Notes: a model not told the origin generated them from the letters alone. Shown: positions 1-5,836, counted from the first letter of the stretch. The stretch is DNA of 6,019 nt from Flavobacteriales bacterium (GCA_027003085.1 JALWYR010000111.1:1-6019), one strand, 5' to 3'. Made by a program: numbers and translations.

Positions 1-108
1 GGCATAGCCGTAGCTATGGCAAGGGGTGCCAATGCCGTTGTCGGCAAAAAGAACAAAACTTGGTGTGATAATTTATGCTTGAAGCGATGCCTACCCTGCG
101 CCGCATAA
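1..108 (+). CDS. Possible 3' end of a rightward gene (partial)
   Basis: Frame 1 is open from the first base to a TAA at 106-108 and gives about 35 residues starting GIAVAMARGANAVVGKK and ending in a cysteine-containing tail (CLPCAA). The other two forward frames close earlier, at 5-7 and about 66-68. A GC-rich hairpin with a T-run overlaps and follows the stop, as expected for the end of a transcription unit. I do not recognise the protein, and a stretch this short can be open by chance, so the coding call is weak. Confidence 0.25.
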   Translation, partial: GIAVAMARGANAVVGKKNKTWCDNLCLKRCLPCAA

Positions 109-135
109 CCGCTCCCATCCCTGGCGCGGGTTTTT
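95..135 (+). terminator. Rho-independent terminator-like hairpin
   Basis: CCTGCGCC (95-102) can pair with GGCGCGGG (123-130), giving 8 pairs of which one is G-U. The loop is about 20 nt, and five T residues follow at 131-135. The T-run lies on the right, so the element would stop rightward transcription coming from outside the window, just before the convergent end of the Fic gene. The large loop lowers confidence. Confidence 0.4.
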
Positions 136-1246
136 ATTCCAAAAGCAAATAATACCGTGTCCCCTTGCGTTCACCTGTCCGGTAGAATATAGCCTTGCTT
201 ACCAAATCCTGCAAATCACGCGTGGCAGTGGATTCCGAAGTGTGGGCAATTTGTCGGTAGGTACGTGCATTTAAACCTTTGGACATCCGTTCCGGCCCCA
301 TCTCAAACAACTTGGCTATCACCTTGGCTTGCCGCTTGTTCAGCAAATGGCCCTTTTGCCGGAAAAACCGGATTTTCTGGACAATCCGTTTCAGTTTTTC
401 CACCGCATCGGTTTGTGCACGGATCAATAAACGACCATACCAAACCAACCATTCGGTGATGTTCAAACTGTGATTATGTTTTTCCAACATGGCGTAGTAT
501 TCCCGTTTATGTGCGTTTACCATAGCCGATAAATTCAGTAGTACGGGGCGTTGCAAACTCATGGCCACCGATTTGAGCGAAAGGGCCCGGGCAATACGCC
601 CGTTCCCGTCTTCAAACGGATGAATGTTGATAAAATAATAATGCGTAATACCCGCCAATGTAAGCGGATTATGCATGCGTTTACCGGCTTGATGTTTCCG
701 GTTGAACCAAGACACAAAGGCATCCATTTCTCCCGGAACCTTTTCCGAGGGTGGTGCTTCGAAATGCAGCCGGCGCCGTCCTACACTCCCCGAAACCACC
801 TGCATGGGTTCGGCATGCCTGCGATACCGGCCCACATCACTCAAATCCCGGCGGTGTGATAACATCAAAGCATTTATTTTCCATAAATACTCGTGCGTGA
901 GCGGTTGATTATAATGCCGGTATATATCCACCATTACACGTGCCATGCCTTCTTCGGCAGGTGGTTGCCGGGCTTGGTCATAATCAAGTCCCAAAAATTT
1001 TTTTACCGACGATTGTACACTTTCACGATTCAAAATCTCACCTTCGATTTCCGCCGTACGCAATGTTTCGGATGTTAATATTTCCACCAACCATTTTTCC
1101 CGATCGGCGTCATCTATAAATTCCAAAATACCCCCTTCTTTACCCGTTTGAAGGATAAATTCCGTTTCCAAATCTTGTAAGGCACTTTCGTCATAGCCAA
1201 AATTCGGCCATTCGGGCAACTGCCAATTCCAGGGTAAAGGTGCCAT
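134..1246 (-). CDS. Fic family protein (class II, AMP-transferase type) with C-terminal winged helix
   Basis: The 370-residue protein carries a perfect Fic core, HPFEDGNGRIAR, at residues 209-220. H209 is the expected catalytic base, D213 the metal-binding acid, and the GNGR segment the ATP-phosphate anion hole. Such proteins usually transfer AMP from ATP to a hydroxyl side chain of a target protein. T64-AEI-E68-G69 fits the (S/T)xxxE(G/N) inhibitory motif; lying N-terminal to the core, it marks class II, where the glutamate blocks productive ATP binding. Residues 1 to about 90 (W/F-rich start) resemble the N-terminal domain common in this group. Residues about 296-370 look like a winged helix, with a probable recognition helix near 337-349 (SESTATRDLQDLV) and a basic wing near 356-366, suggesting DNA binding. 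The start is the first ATG, about 29 nt past an exact -7 box. No antitoxin or target gene is adjacent, and the target cannot be read from sequence. Confidence 0.93.
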   Translation of the reverse strand: MAPLPWNWQLPEWPNFGYDESALQDLETEFILQTGKEGGILEFIDDADREKWLVEILTSETLRTAEIEGEILNRESVQSSVKKFLGLDYDQARQPPAEEGMARVMVDIYRHYNQPLTHEYLWKINALMLSHRRDLSDVGRYRRHAEPMQVVSGSVGRRRLHFEAPPSEKVPGEMDAFVSWFNRKHQAGKRMHNPLTLAGITHYYFINIHPFEDGNGRIARALSLKSVAMSLQRPVLLNLSAMVNAHKREYYAMLEKHNHSLNITEWLVWYGRLLIRAQTDAVEKLKRIVQKIRFFRQKGHLLNKRQAKVIAKLFEMGPERMSKGLNARTYRQIAHTSESTATRDLQDLVSKAIFYRTGERKGTRYYLLLE

Positions 1247-1302
1247 TTGAGCGATAAATTTTAGATTTATAGCCCAAAAATAAACATTTTTTGAGCGATA
1301 AA
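1245..1302. repeat. Tripartite operator-like cluster, copy 1 (over the fic promoter and start codon)
   Basis: Three copies of a 14-nt motif, consensus TTTTGRGCKATAAA, occur in the order forward, reverse, forward. They sit at 1245-1258 (first base A instead of T), 1266-1279 (as TTTATAGCCCAAAA) and 1289-1302. Spacers are 7 and 9 nt. The first site overlaps the fic start codon, the second overlaps the -7 box, and the third lies between the -7 and -33 boxes. This is the arrangement expected of a repressor operator. The obvious candidate binder is the winged helix of the Fic protein itself, which is inference. Confidence 0.7.
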
Positions 1303-1306
1303 CAAA
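1275..1306 (-). promoter_or_regulatory. Promoter of the fic gene
   Basis: Read leftward, TTTG (1306-1303) is followed after 20 nt by TATTTTTG (1282-1275). This is an exact fit to the Bacteroidetes -33/-7 pattern TTTG ... TAnnTTTG. Transcription would start near 1270, giving a leader of about 25 nt before the ATG at 1246. The operator-like 14-mers overlap or fill the promoter. Confidence 0.6.
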
Positions 1307-1400
1307 TTCATCAAATTTTTCTTACCGGTTTCAGGTACTTATATACGCCGGAATAAGTCCGTATTTCAATTTTTTAAATCCCCCAAATAATGATCAAGCA

Positions 1401-1458
1401 TTTTGAGCTATAAATTTTTATTTTATAGCCCAAAATCCGTTCTTTTTTGAGCGATAAA
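1401..1458. repeat. Tripartite operator-like cluster, copy 2
   Basis: This is a second forward-reverse-forward set of the same 14-mer, at 1401-1414 (TTTTGAGCTATAAA), 1422-1435 (TTTATAGCCCAAAA) and 1445-1458 (TTTTGAGCGATAAA). Its 7- and 9-nt spacers are identical to those of copy 1, and it lies exactly 156 bp further right. At the place matching the fic -7 box it reads GGATTTTG, so this copy has no equivalent promoter. It sits between fic and the rightward peptidase gene and could act as an upstream auxiliary operator, for instance by looping. That role is inferred. Confidence 0.65.
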
Positions 1459-1544
1459 TCAATCCAAACATATTTTTTTCTTGTAATTAAACTTAAAATG
1501 TCTTTGTTTTCAAGATATCGATGATAACCGCGCAATTATCCCGT

Positions 1545-1575
1545 TTTGATTTACCCCGCCGTTTGTGTATTTTCG
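1545..1575 (+). promoter_or_regulatory. Promoter of the peptidase-rnpA-yraN cluster
   Basis: TTTG (1545-1548), a 19-nt gap, then TATTTTCG (1568-1575), one mismatch from TAnnTTTG. The start point would fall near 1582, about 10 nt before the ATG at 1593. It lies downstream of the ATG at 1521, which argues against that codon being the true start. Confidence 0.5.
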
Positions 1576-1592
1576 TGTCCAAACACAAACCG

Positions 1593-3446
1593 ATGAAACG
1601 CTTCTTTTTTGGCCTGTTTTTCTTTTTCCTTTTCAATATATCCTTTGCGCAAAACTACTGGCAGCAATATGCCAAATACGAAATGGATGTGGATGTGGAC
1701 GTTACAAACCACACCTATCACGGGAAACAACGGCTTACCTACGTAAATCGCTCCCCCGATACGCTGCACGAGTTCTACTACCACCTTTATTGGAACGCCT
1801 TCCGGCCGGGAAGTGCCATGTATTGGCATAACCACACCCGAAAAGACCCTGACAAGCGCCTGGAAAAATTGGCCAAACTGAAACCGGATGAAATTGGCCG
1901 GTACACCATCCGTTCGCTCCGCCAAGACGGCCGCGATGCGGATTACCAAATCACCGGAACCGTGATGCGCGTCCGGCTCAATAAGCCCTTGGCCCCGGGC
2001 GATACCACCGTGTTCGATATGGACTATACGGTGCAGATTCCCAAACTCATCCGCCGCTCGGGCTACGACAATGCCGAAGGCATCGCCCTTTCCATGGCCC
2101 AATGGTATCCCAAAGCCGCCGAATACCGCCCCGACGGCTGGCACGTGCGCCCTTTCCTGGGCCGTGAGTTTTTCGGCGTGTGGGGCGATTTTGATGTGCG
2201 CATCCACATCGATTCCCGCTACACAGTGGCCGCTTCGGGCTATTTGAAAAATCCCAACGAAGTAAAAACAGCCAACTTCCCCCCTGCAAACCGGAAGAAA
2301 CGCCGGCTCCGTAAAGGGCAAAAACTCACCTGGCATTTTGTTGCACCGCAAGTGCACGATTTTTCCTGGGCCGCCGACTCCAAATACCGGCACGACACCT
2401 TACGCACCGATAGCGGCGTGGTCTTGCATTTCTACTATGTACCTTCGTCCAAAACGGTGCAGCGCAATTGGGACAGCTTAAAGGTCTATGCCGCCCGGGC
2501 TTTGGCCTACTACAATAAAATCATCGGTCCTTATCCCTACCGTAAATACAGCATCATTCAAGCCGGCGACGGAGGCATGGAGTACGCCATGGGCACTTTT
2601 ATCCTTGGCAAGCGTAAATTGGGCTCCCTGGTGGGTACCACGCTGCACGAAATGGCCCATTCCTGGTTTCAATTCGTCCTGGCCACCGACGAAAACCGCT
2701 ATCCTTGGATGGACGAGGGCTTTACCACCTTTGTCAGCACCATGGCCATGCACGATTTGTGGTACAAACCCCGTGGCGAAGACAAATGGATCACCCAAGG
2801 TATGCTGGAATCCTACATTCCCTATGCCGGCAGCGATTACGAAGAACCCGCGTCGCTCTTTTCCGATTTCTACGATTCGCATGCGGCTTATTGGGTCAAT
2901 GCCTACGACAAAGGCGCGCTTTTCCTGGCCGGCATTTTTCACATTGCCGGGCCGGAGGCGGCTTTCCGCTTCTTGCAAAACTATTACCGCCATTGGCAAT
3001 TCAAGCACCCCGGCCCGGCCGATATACTCCGTGAAGCCGAAAGGGCCGCCGGCATGGAATTGGATTGGTACTACGACTATTGGATCAACGGCACCAAACA
3101 CATCGACTACGCCATCGACACGGTCGAAGCCCGTGGAAACAAAACCTTGATACGCATTCGCAACCGCGGCACCATGCCCATGCCCGTGGATGTGGCCGTC
3201 AAAACCGGTGATGGCCAATTGCACATTTGGCATATTCCCTTTTTCCGCACGCTCCACTATCGGCAAGGGCCTTTGTTTATCCAACCTGCGGAATTTCATA
3301 CGCTGAAACCCTGGTATGACGGATTTCCCACCTACGCATTCGAAATTCCCCTGCCCAAAGACCGCATTCGCTTGATTTTTCTCAATCCCGACATGCTTGC
3401 TCCCGATGTGGATTGGCAAAACAACCAATGGACACCACAACCATGA
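1593..3446 (+). CDS. Secreted M1 family zinc metallopeptidase (aminopeptidase-like)
   Basis: This 617-residue protein (from the ATG at 1593) has the gluzincin signature H352-E-M-A-H356, then 18 residues, then E375. These are the two zinc histidines, the catalytic glutamate E353 and the third zinc ligand. GGMEY at 327-331 replaces the classical GxMEN exopeptidase motif. Y438 in YDKGA is the likely transition-state tyrosine, 63 residues after E375. MKRFFFGLFFFFLFNISFAQ is a clear signal peptide, so the enzyme is probably periplasmic or surface-associated and trims N-terminal residues from peptides; its substrate is unknown. The order is an N-terminal beta-rich domain (about 25-290), the thermolysin-like catalytic domain (about 295-500) and a C-terminal beta region. 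An in-frame ATG at 1521 would bury the signal peptide behind 24 residues, so it was rejected. The stop codon overlaps the rnpA start (ATGA). Confidence 0.92.
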   Translation: MKRFFFGLFFFFLFNISFAQNYWQQYAKYEMDVDVDVTNHTYHGKQRLTYVNRSPDTLHEFYYHLYWNAFRPGSAMYWHNHTRKDPDKRLEKLAKLKPDEIGRYTIRSLRQDGRDADYQITGTVMRVRLNKPLAPGDTTVFDMDYTVQIPKLIRRSGYDNAEGIALSMAQWYPKAAEYRPDGWHVRPFLGREFFGVWGDFDVRIHIDSRYTVAASGYLKNPNEVKTANFPPANRKKRRLRKGQKLTWHFVAPQVHDFSWAADSKYRHDTLRTDSGVVLHFYYVPSSKTVQRNWDSLKVYAARALAYYNKIIGPYPYRKYSIIQAGDGGMEYAMGTFILGKRKLGSLVGTTLHEMAHSWFQFVLATDENRYPWMDEGFTTFVSTMAMHDLWYKPRGEDKWITQGMLESYIPYAGSDYEEPASLFSDFYDSHAAYWVNAYDKGALFLAGIFHIAGPEAAFRFLQNYYRHWQFKHPGPADILREAERAAGMELDWYYDYWINGTKHIDYAIDTVEARGNKTLIRIRNRGTMPMPVDVAVKTGDGQLHIWHIPFFRTLHYRQGPLFIQPAEFHTLKPWYDGFPTYAFEIPLPKDRIRLIFLNPDMLAPDVDWQNNQWTPQP

Positions 3447-3841
3447 CCCCCGGCAAACGCCCCTACGGATTCCCCAAGGCCTACCGGCTTAAAAGGCGCA
3501 AACTGATCGAAGCCCTGGTATCCGGCGGCCGGTCGGAGTTTGCCTGGCCGGTCAAAGCCGTTTATTTGCCGGTGGAGCAATTGCCCGGCGTTGTGCCTTT
3601 CCAAGCCACCGTTAGTGTTTCGCGCAAAAAATTCCGCAAAGCTGTCCGGCGGAACCGCATCAAACGGCTTATGCGCGAGGCCTTCCGCTTGGAACAAAAA
3701 CACCTGCAAAATCGTGTTCCCGTGGCCGTGCTCCTGATTTATGTGGCCCGCGAGGAAGTCCCTTTGGACACCTTGCGCCAAGCCATGCAAAAAGTGCTAA
3801 CCGGAATCACATTCCAAACCCAATCCCATGGCCCGGCATAA
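3443..3841 (+). CDS. rnpA: Ribonuclease P protein component
   Basis: This is the small basic protein that binds RNase P RNA and helps it remove 5' leaders from precursor tRNAs. The family signature is clear at residues 69-82: RRNRIKRLMREAFR, the RNR motif. It is preceded by ATVSVSRKKFRKAV, the usual strand-helix lead-in, and the N-terminus has the typical FPKAYRLKRRKLIEAL. The length is 132 residues, normal for the family. The ATG at 3443 overlaps the peptidase TGA in an ATGA junction, suggesting translational coupling. ATG 3428 and TTG 3413 are in-frame alternatives that would add 5 or 10 residues inside the peptidase gene. The 3' end overlaps yraN by 14 nt. Neither rpmH nor yidD/yidC, common neighbours elsewhere, is present. 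Confidence 0.95.
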   Translation: MTPGKRPYGFPKAYRLKRRKLIEALVSGGRSEFAWPVKAVYLPVEQLPGVVPFQATVSVSRKKFRKAVRRNRIKRLMREAFRLEQKHLQNRVPVAVLLIYVAREEVPLDTLRQAMQKVLTGITFQTQSHGPA

Positions 3842-4187
3842 CGATTTCGGACGTTGGGGCGAGGATTTGGCCGTGGATTTTCTTCGTCGCCACGGCTTCG
3901 AAATTCTGGCCCGCAATTGGCGTGCTGGCCGGGCCGAAGTGGACATTTTGGCACGCGACGGCGATGTGTTGGTGGCCGTCGAGGTCAAAACCCGCGGAAC
4001 CGACGCCTTCGGAAGGCCCGAAATTTTTGTAGGGCGCCGGAAAATCCGTATGCTTACCGAAGCGGTTAATGCCTATGCCGAACAAACCGGTTGGGAAGGC
4101 GACATCCGGTTCGACATTGTGGCCATTGTGCGCCAGGGCGGACAAACCCGCGTCGAACATATTCCCGATGCCTTCTACTGGTTTTAG
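3828..4187 (+). CDS. yraN: YraN family (UPF0102) nuclease-like protein
   Basis: This 119-residue protein matches the YraN/UPF0102 pattern along its length. It has an N-terminal helix FGRWGEDLAVDFLRRHG (residues 7-23), then EILARNWR, then the nuclease-fold core: E37-V-D39 followed by a strand and V51-E52-V-K54. That E-D-ExK layout is the PD-(D/E)xK site of Holliday-junction-resolvase-like enzymes. The family is very widespread, but its biological role is not settled; DNA processing is the usual guess. The ATG lies inside the last codons of rnpA (14-nt overlap), so the two are almost certainly cotranscribed and coupled. The protein ends with the typical aromatic tail (DAFYWF). Confidence 0.93.
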   Translation: MARHNDFGRWGEDLAVDFLRRHGFEILARNWRAGRAEVDILARDGDVLVAVEVKTRGTDAFGRPEIFVGRRKIRMLTEAVNAYAEQTGWEGDIRFDIVAIVRQGGQTRVEHIPDAFYWF

Positions 4188-4260
4188 CCGGATTGTATTT
4201 TATTGTTATCGGCAAAAAAATATTCCGGCATCCTTGGCGTTATACTAAAAAAAACCGCCT

Positions 4261-4404
4261 ATGACCGATTATTACACCAGCTCTGTTTCCGAAAAACGCC
4301 AATGGATTCGCCGCATCAGCGTGGTGCGTTATCTGGCTTATTATTCCGCCGCTTATCGTGTGATTCGATTGGCCGGCCGCGATTGGACGACGTGGATGAA
4401 TTGA
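4261..4404 (+). CDS. Possible small protein of 47 residues
   Basis: ATG 4261 to TGA 4404 encodes a Tyr/Arg-rich peptide starting MTDYYTSSVSEKRQWIRR and ending DWTTWMN. An in-frame TAA at 4246-4248 limits the start to this ATG, which follows an A-rich stretch (TAAAAAAAACCGCCT) like many Bacteroidetes initiation regions. Codon choice (CGC, CGT, GCC, GTG, ATT) resembles the neighbouring genes. It begins 73 nt after yraN. Its last 89 nt overlap, on the opposite strand, the hydrophilic tail of the membrane-protein gene, and at most one reading is likely to be constrained there. I recognise no family and no good promoter; readthrough from yraN is possible. Confidence 0.35.
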   Translation: MTDYYTSSVSEKRQWIRRISVVRYLAYYSAAYRVIRLAGRDWTTWMN

Positions 4405-4681
4405 TGCCCCGGACCCGGTTTTCCCATAAAGTATAAAGGTAGGTAAGCGTAAAGGTGGGAATAAAATCGGTGCCCGGCAGTATCTCTTCGGCAAATTCGA
4501 TGAGCCCCGCCACTTTTCCCACGGTGCCGGGATACATTTTCATAAGCAAATAGGACGACAAGGGCGCCCAAATCAAATCGATGCTTTCGCCCAGTCCGGG
4601 TACCGCATAACTGATCCACCCCACAGCATCCAGCAAAAGATGCATACCCAAACGCCGCCAACTGAATTTTACCGCTTGCAT
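4316..4681 (-). CDS. Small conserved-looking membrane protein of unknown function
   Basis: This 121-residue protein has hydrophobic stretches around residues 14-29 (HLLLDAVGWISYAVPG) and 36-48 (LIWAPLSSYLLMK), and a final segment near 70-86 with the striking EEILPGTDFIPTF motif. From memory, short Flavobacteriia proteins share the layout D-VG--SY--PG-GE--D--WAP then EEILPGTDFIPT. Their function is unknown. The first ATG follows an exact -7 box (TATTTTTG, 4708-4701); M13 (ATG at 4643-4645) is the alternative start. Residues about 90-121 form a charged, Asn/Ser/Arg-rich tail with no membrane character. It overlaps the small rightward reading frame and may be a run-on past an ancestral stop. Confidence 0.75.
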   Translation of the reverse strand: MQAVKFSWRRLGMHLLLDAVGWISYAVPGLGESIDLIWAPLSSYLLMKMYPGTVGKVAGLIEFAEEILPGTDFIPTFTLTYLYTLWENRVRGINSSTSSNRGRPIESHDKRRNNKPDNAPR

Positions 4682-4700
4682 AATGGCCGGTTTAGCATTT

Positions 4701-4708
4701 CAAAAATA
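4701..4708 (-). promoter_or_regulatory. -7 promoter box for the small membrane protein
   Basis: Read leftward the site is TATTTTTG, an exact TAnnTTTG box 19 nt upstream of the ATG at 4681. The nearest upstream TTG (4739-4737) is 28 nt away, too far for a normal -33 box, so only the -7 part is supported. Confidence 0.4.
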
Positions 4709-4806
4709 ATGTTTTTTAAAGTTTTCTGTTTGGCATCAACGCCCCGGATTTAATCGATAAATTAACAACTTGATAAAATTTTTTCCCTCTTTGGCATATT
4801 TTTTGA

Positions 4807-4814
4807 TACCTTTG
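4807..4814 (+). promoter_or_regulatory. -7 promoter box for the muralytic-like gene
   Basis: TACCTTTG followed by CG is an exact TAnnTTTG box, 28 nt before the ATG at 4843. TTTG at 4790-4793 is only 13 nt upstream, so the -33 element is probably the T-rich TTTTTTCC near 4779-4786, at about the right distance but a poor match. Confidence 0.5.
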
Positions 4815-4842
4815 CGCCGCCAAAAACATATTTTTGATAACT

Positions 4843-5472
4843 ATGAAAAAATATCCGGTCTATATATTCGGTTTAATTGCCATCCTGTTGTTGGTATATT
4901 CCTACACGGGATTGGAAAACGAAACCCGCGAGCCGGTGGTCTTCATTCCCGACCGGCCTGCACCCAAGCCGGCTGTTTTTCCCAAGTGGAAAGACAGTAT
5001 GACACAAACCGCCCAAGTAAAGATTCCATTTGTGGGTAAGGATTTTGTCGGTTTCAAGGAGGCATTGGCCTTCAACGAATCCGGCGGACGTTACGATGTG
5101 GTCAATTCGCTGGGATTTATGGGTAAATACCAATTCGGTGCCGGAACTTTGCGGCAGTTGCGTATCAACCGCAAGGATTTTTTGCGCAACCCGCGCTTGC
5201 AGGAGGAGGCCTTCCGGCGCTATGTGCTGCACAACCGCAAATATTTGAAAAAAGAAATACAGCGGTTTAGCGGCAAGTATATTCGCGGTGTCAAAATTAC
5301 CGAATCGGGCATATTGGCCGCCGCTCACTTGGCCGGGGCCGGTGCGGTGAAGCGATTCCTCTATTCCCACGGACGCGAAAGTGCGAGAGATGCCTACGGA
5401 ACCCGCATCGAGGATTATTTGCGTCGCTTTGCCGATTACGATTTGTCGTCCCTGACCAACGAGCGCCGCTAA
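4843..5472 (+). CDS. Membrane-anchored lysozyme/transglycosylase-like protein
   Basis: This 209-residue protein begins MKKYPVYIFGLIAILLLVYSY, a basic start plus one hydrophobic segment. With no lipobox and no clear cleavage site, it is probably a signal anchor holding the rest in the periplasm. A Pro-rich linker (about 30-50) leads to a domain resembling the lysozyme-like fold. It has E79-S-G-G-R-Y, like the ES motif holding the catalytic glutamate of SLT transglycosylases, then GFMGKYQFG (91-99) and ITESGILAAAHLAGAGAVKRFL (about 152-173), the counterpart of the AAHxGG region. The likely role is cleavage of peptidoglycan glycan strands. Similar Flavobacteriia proteins, as I recall them, share the ESGGRYDVVNSLG and KITESGILAAAHL blocks. 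The start is ATG 4843; an in-frame TTG at 4834 would add only three residues. It has its own promoter and is followed by repeat-rich DNA. Confidence 0.8.
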   Translation: MKKYPVYIFGLIAILLLVYSYTGLENETREPVVFIPDRPAPKPAVFPKWKDSMTQTAQVKIPFVGKDFVGFKEALAFNESGGRYDVVNSLGFMGKYQFGAGTLRQLRINRKDFLRNPRLQEEAFRRYVLHNRKYLKKEIQRFSGKYIRGVKITESGILAAAHLAGAGAVKRFLYSHGRESARDAYGTRIEDYLRRFADYDLSSLTNERR

Positions 5473-5487
5473 ACTTCCCAATAAAGG

Positions 5488-5521
5488 TTGTGGTAAAATA
5501 AATTAACCACAAAGGCCAGGG
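5488..5521. repeat. Degenerate partial copy of the heptad palindrome
   Basis: TTGTGGT (5488-5494) can pair with ACCACAA (5506-5512) across an 11-nt A/T loop. The right side, AACCACAAAGGCCAGGGC, resembles AACCACAGAGGACACGGAG of the full copy downstream (about three quarters identical over 21 positions). It lies 16 nt after the stop of the preceding gene. It has no T-run, so it is not a standard terminator. Confidence 0.45.
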
Positions 5522-5572
5522 CATTATATTTTACGGCGTAAAATTATAGCATTTTCTTTTTTCTCCTTGAAA

Positions 5573-5666
5573 CTCCGTGCAACGCCGTGCCGGACTCTGT
5601 GAAACTCTGTGGTTAAATTATTAAAAACCACAGAGGACACGGAGTTTTCCACAGAGTAACACAGAG
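5573..5666. repeat. Heptad-built palindromic repeat, copy A
   Basis: The left arm has four heptads of type CTCYGTG at 5573, 5583 (CGCCGTG), 5595 and 5605, spaced 10, 12 and 10 nt. The right arm has four inverted heptads of type CACRGAG at 5629, 5638, 5650 and 5660, spaced 9, 12 and 10 nt. The centre pairs perfectly: CTCTGTGGTT (5605-5614) with AACCACAGAG (5626-5635) around an 11-nt A/T loop. This CTCTGTG/CACAGAG repeat type is familiar from intergenic regions of environmental bacteria, including Bacteroidetes. Its function is not known to me. Confidence 0.8.
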
Positions 5667-5707
5667 GATAAAGTTCACGTATGACTGTGCAAGATTGTAA
5701 AACAACA

Positions 5708-5730
5708 ATGTCCTTCAATTTTTACAGTAG
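5708..5730 (+). repeat. 23-nt interspersed element, copy 1
   Basis: Starts ATGTCCTTCAAT and ends TTTACAGTAG. It matches 5873-5895 at 21 of 23 positions and lies 165 bp before it, so it belongs to the same duplicated unit as the palindromes. It has no usable -7 box. Confidence 0.65.
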
Positions 5731-5738
5731 CGGAAAAA

Positions 5739-5836
5739 CTCTGCGCGACTCTGTGCCGCACTCCGTGCAACTCTGTGGTTAAAAAAAAGAATAAACCACA
5801 GAGGACGCAGAGTTTATTTCACAGCGTAACACAGAG
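5739..5836. repeat. Heptad-built palindromic repeat, copy B
   Basis: Four left heptads lie at 5739 (CTCTGCG), 5749, 5761 and 5771, with the same 10, 12, 10 spacing as copy A. Four inverted heptads lie at 5797, 5806 (CGCAGAG), 5820 (CACAGCG) and 5830, spaced 9, 14 and 10. The centre CTCTGTGGTT (5771-5780) pairs with AACCACAGAG (5794-5803) around an A-rich 13-nt loop. It lies 166 bp from copy A. Confidence 0.8.

Noticed and set aside
3..18. CATAGC/GCTATG inverted repeat with a 4-nt loop
   Set aside because: Only six pairs, no T-run, and it lies inside the possible reading frame 1-108; likely chance.
33..46. TGCCG/CGGCA small hairpin
   Set aside because: A five-pair stem with no T-run on either exit; too weak to call a terminator.
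1447..1478. Alternative peptidase promoter: TTG inside operator copy 2 and TATTTTTT at 1471-1478
   Set aside because: The 21-nt spacing is acceptable, but the -7 box lacks the final G and lies in a T-run. The pair at 1545/1568 is better placed before the ATG at 1593.
1551..2393. 280-codon open frame on the minus strand
   Set aside because: Antisense to the N-terminal half of the peptidase gene, with no recognisable domain and no leader or promoter of its own.
2488..3150. 220-codon open frame on the plus strand in another frame of the peptidase
   Set aside because: A shifted-frame translation of the peptidase rich in Pro, Trp and Thr. The true frame is fixed by the zinc motifs.
2478..3440. 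320-codon open frame on the minus strand within the peptidase gene
   Set aside because: It is antisense to the catalytic core of the M1 peptidase, which has intact HExxH-18-E and GGMEY motifs. The antisense product is Gly/Val/His-rich and resembles no family, as expected from a high-GC third-position shadow.
4203..4436. 77-codon plus-strand open frame overlapping the 47-residue candidate
   Set aside because: Its composition is irregular and it runs through the yraN-downstream gap. The frame at 4261 has better codon use and a better leader.
5524..5718. 64-codon minus-strand open frame in the repeat region
   Set aside because: It consists largely of translated palindrome repeat (CTCTGTG heptads), which is open in several frames by composition.
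5573..5836. Regularly spaced short repeats suggesting a CRISPR array
   Set aside because: Heptads alternate with spacers of only 2-7 nt and invert at the centre. There are no 25-40 nt direct repeats with unique spacers and no cas genes.
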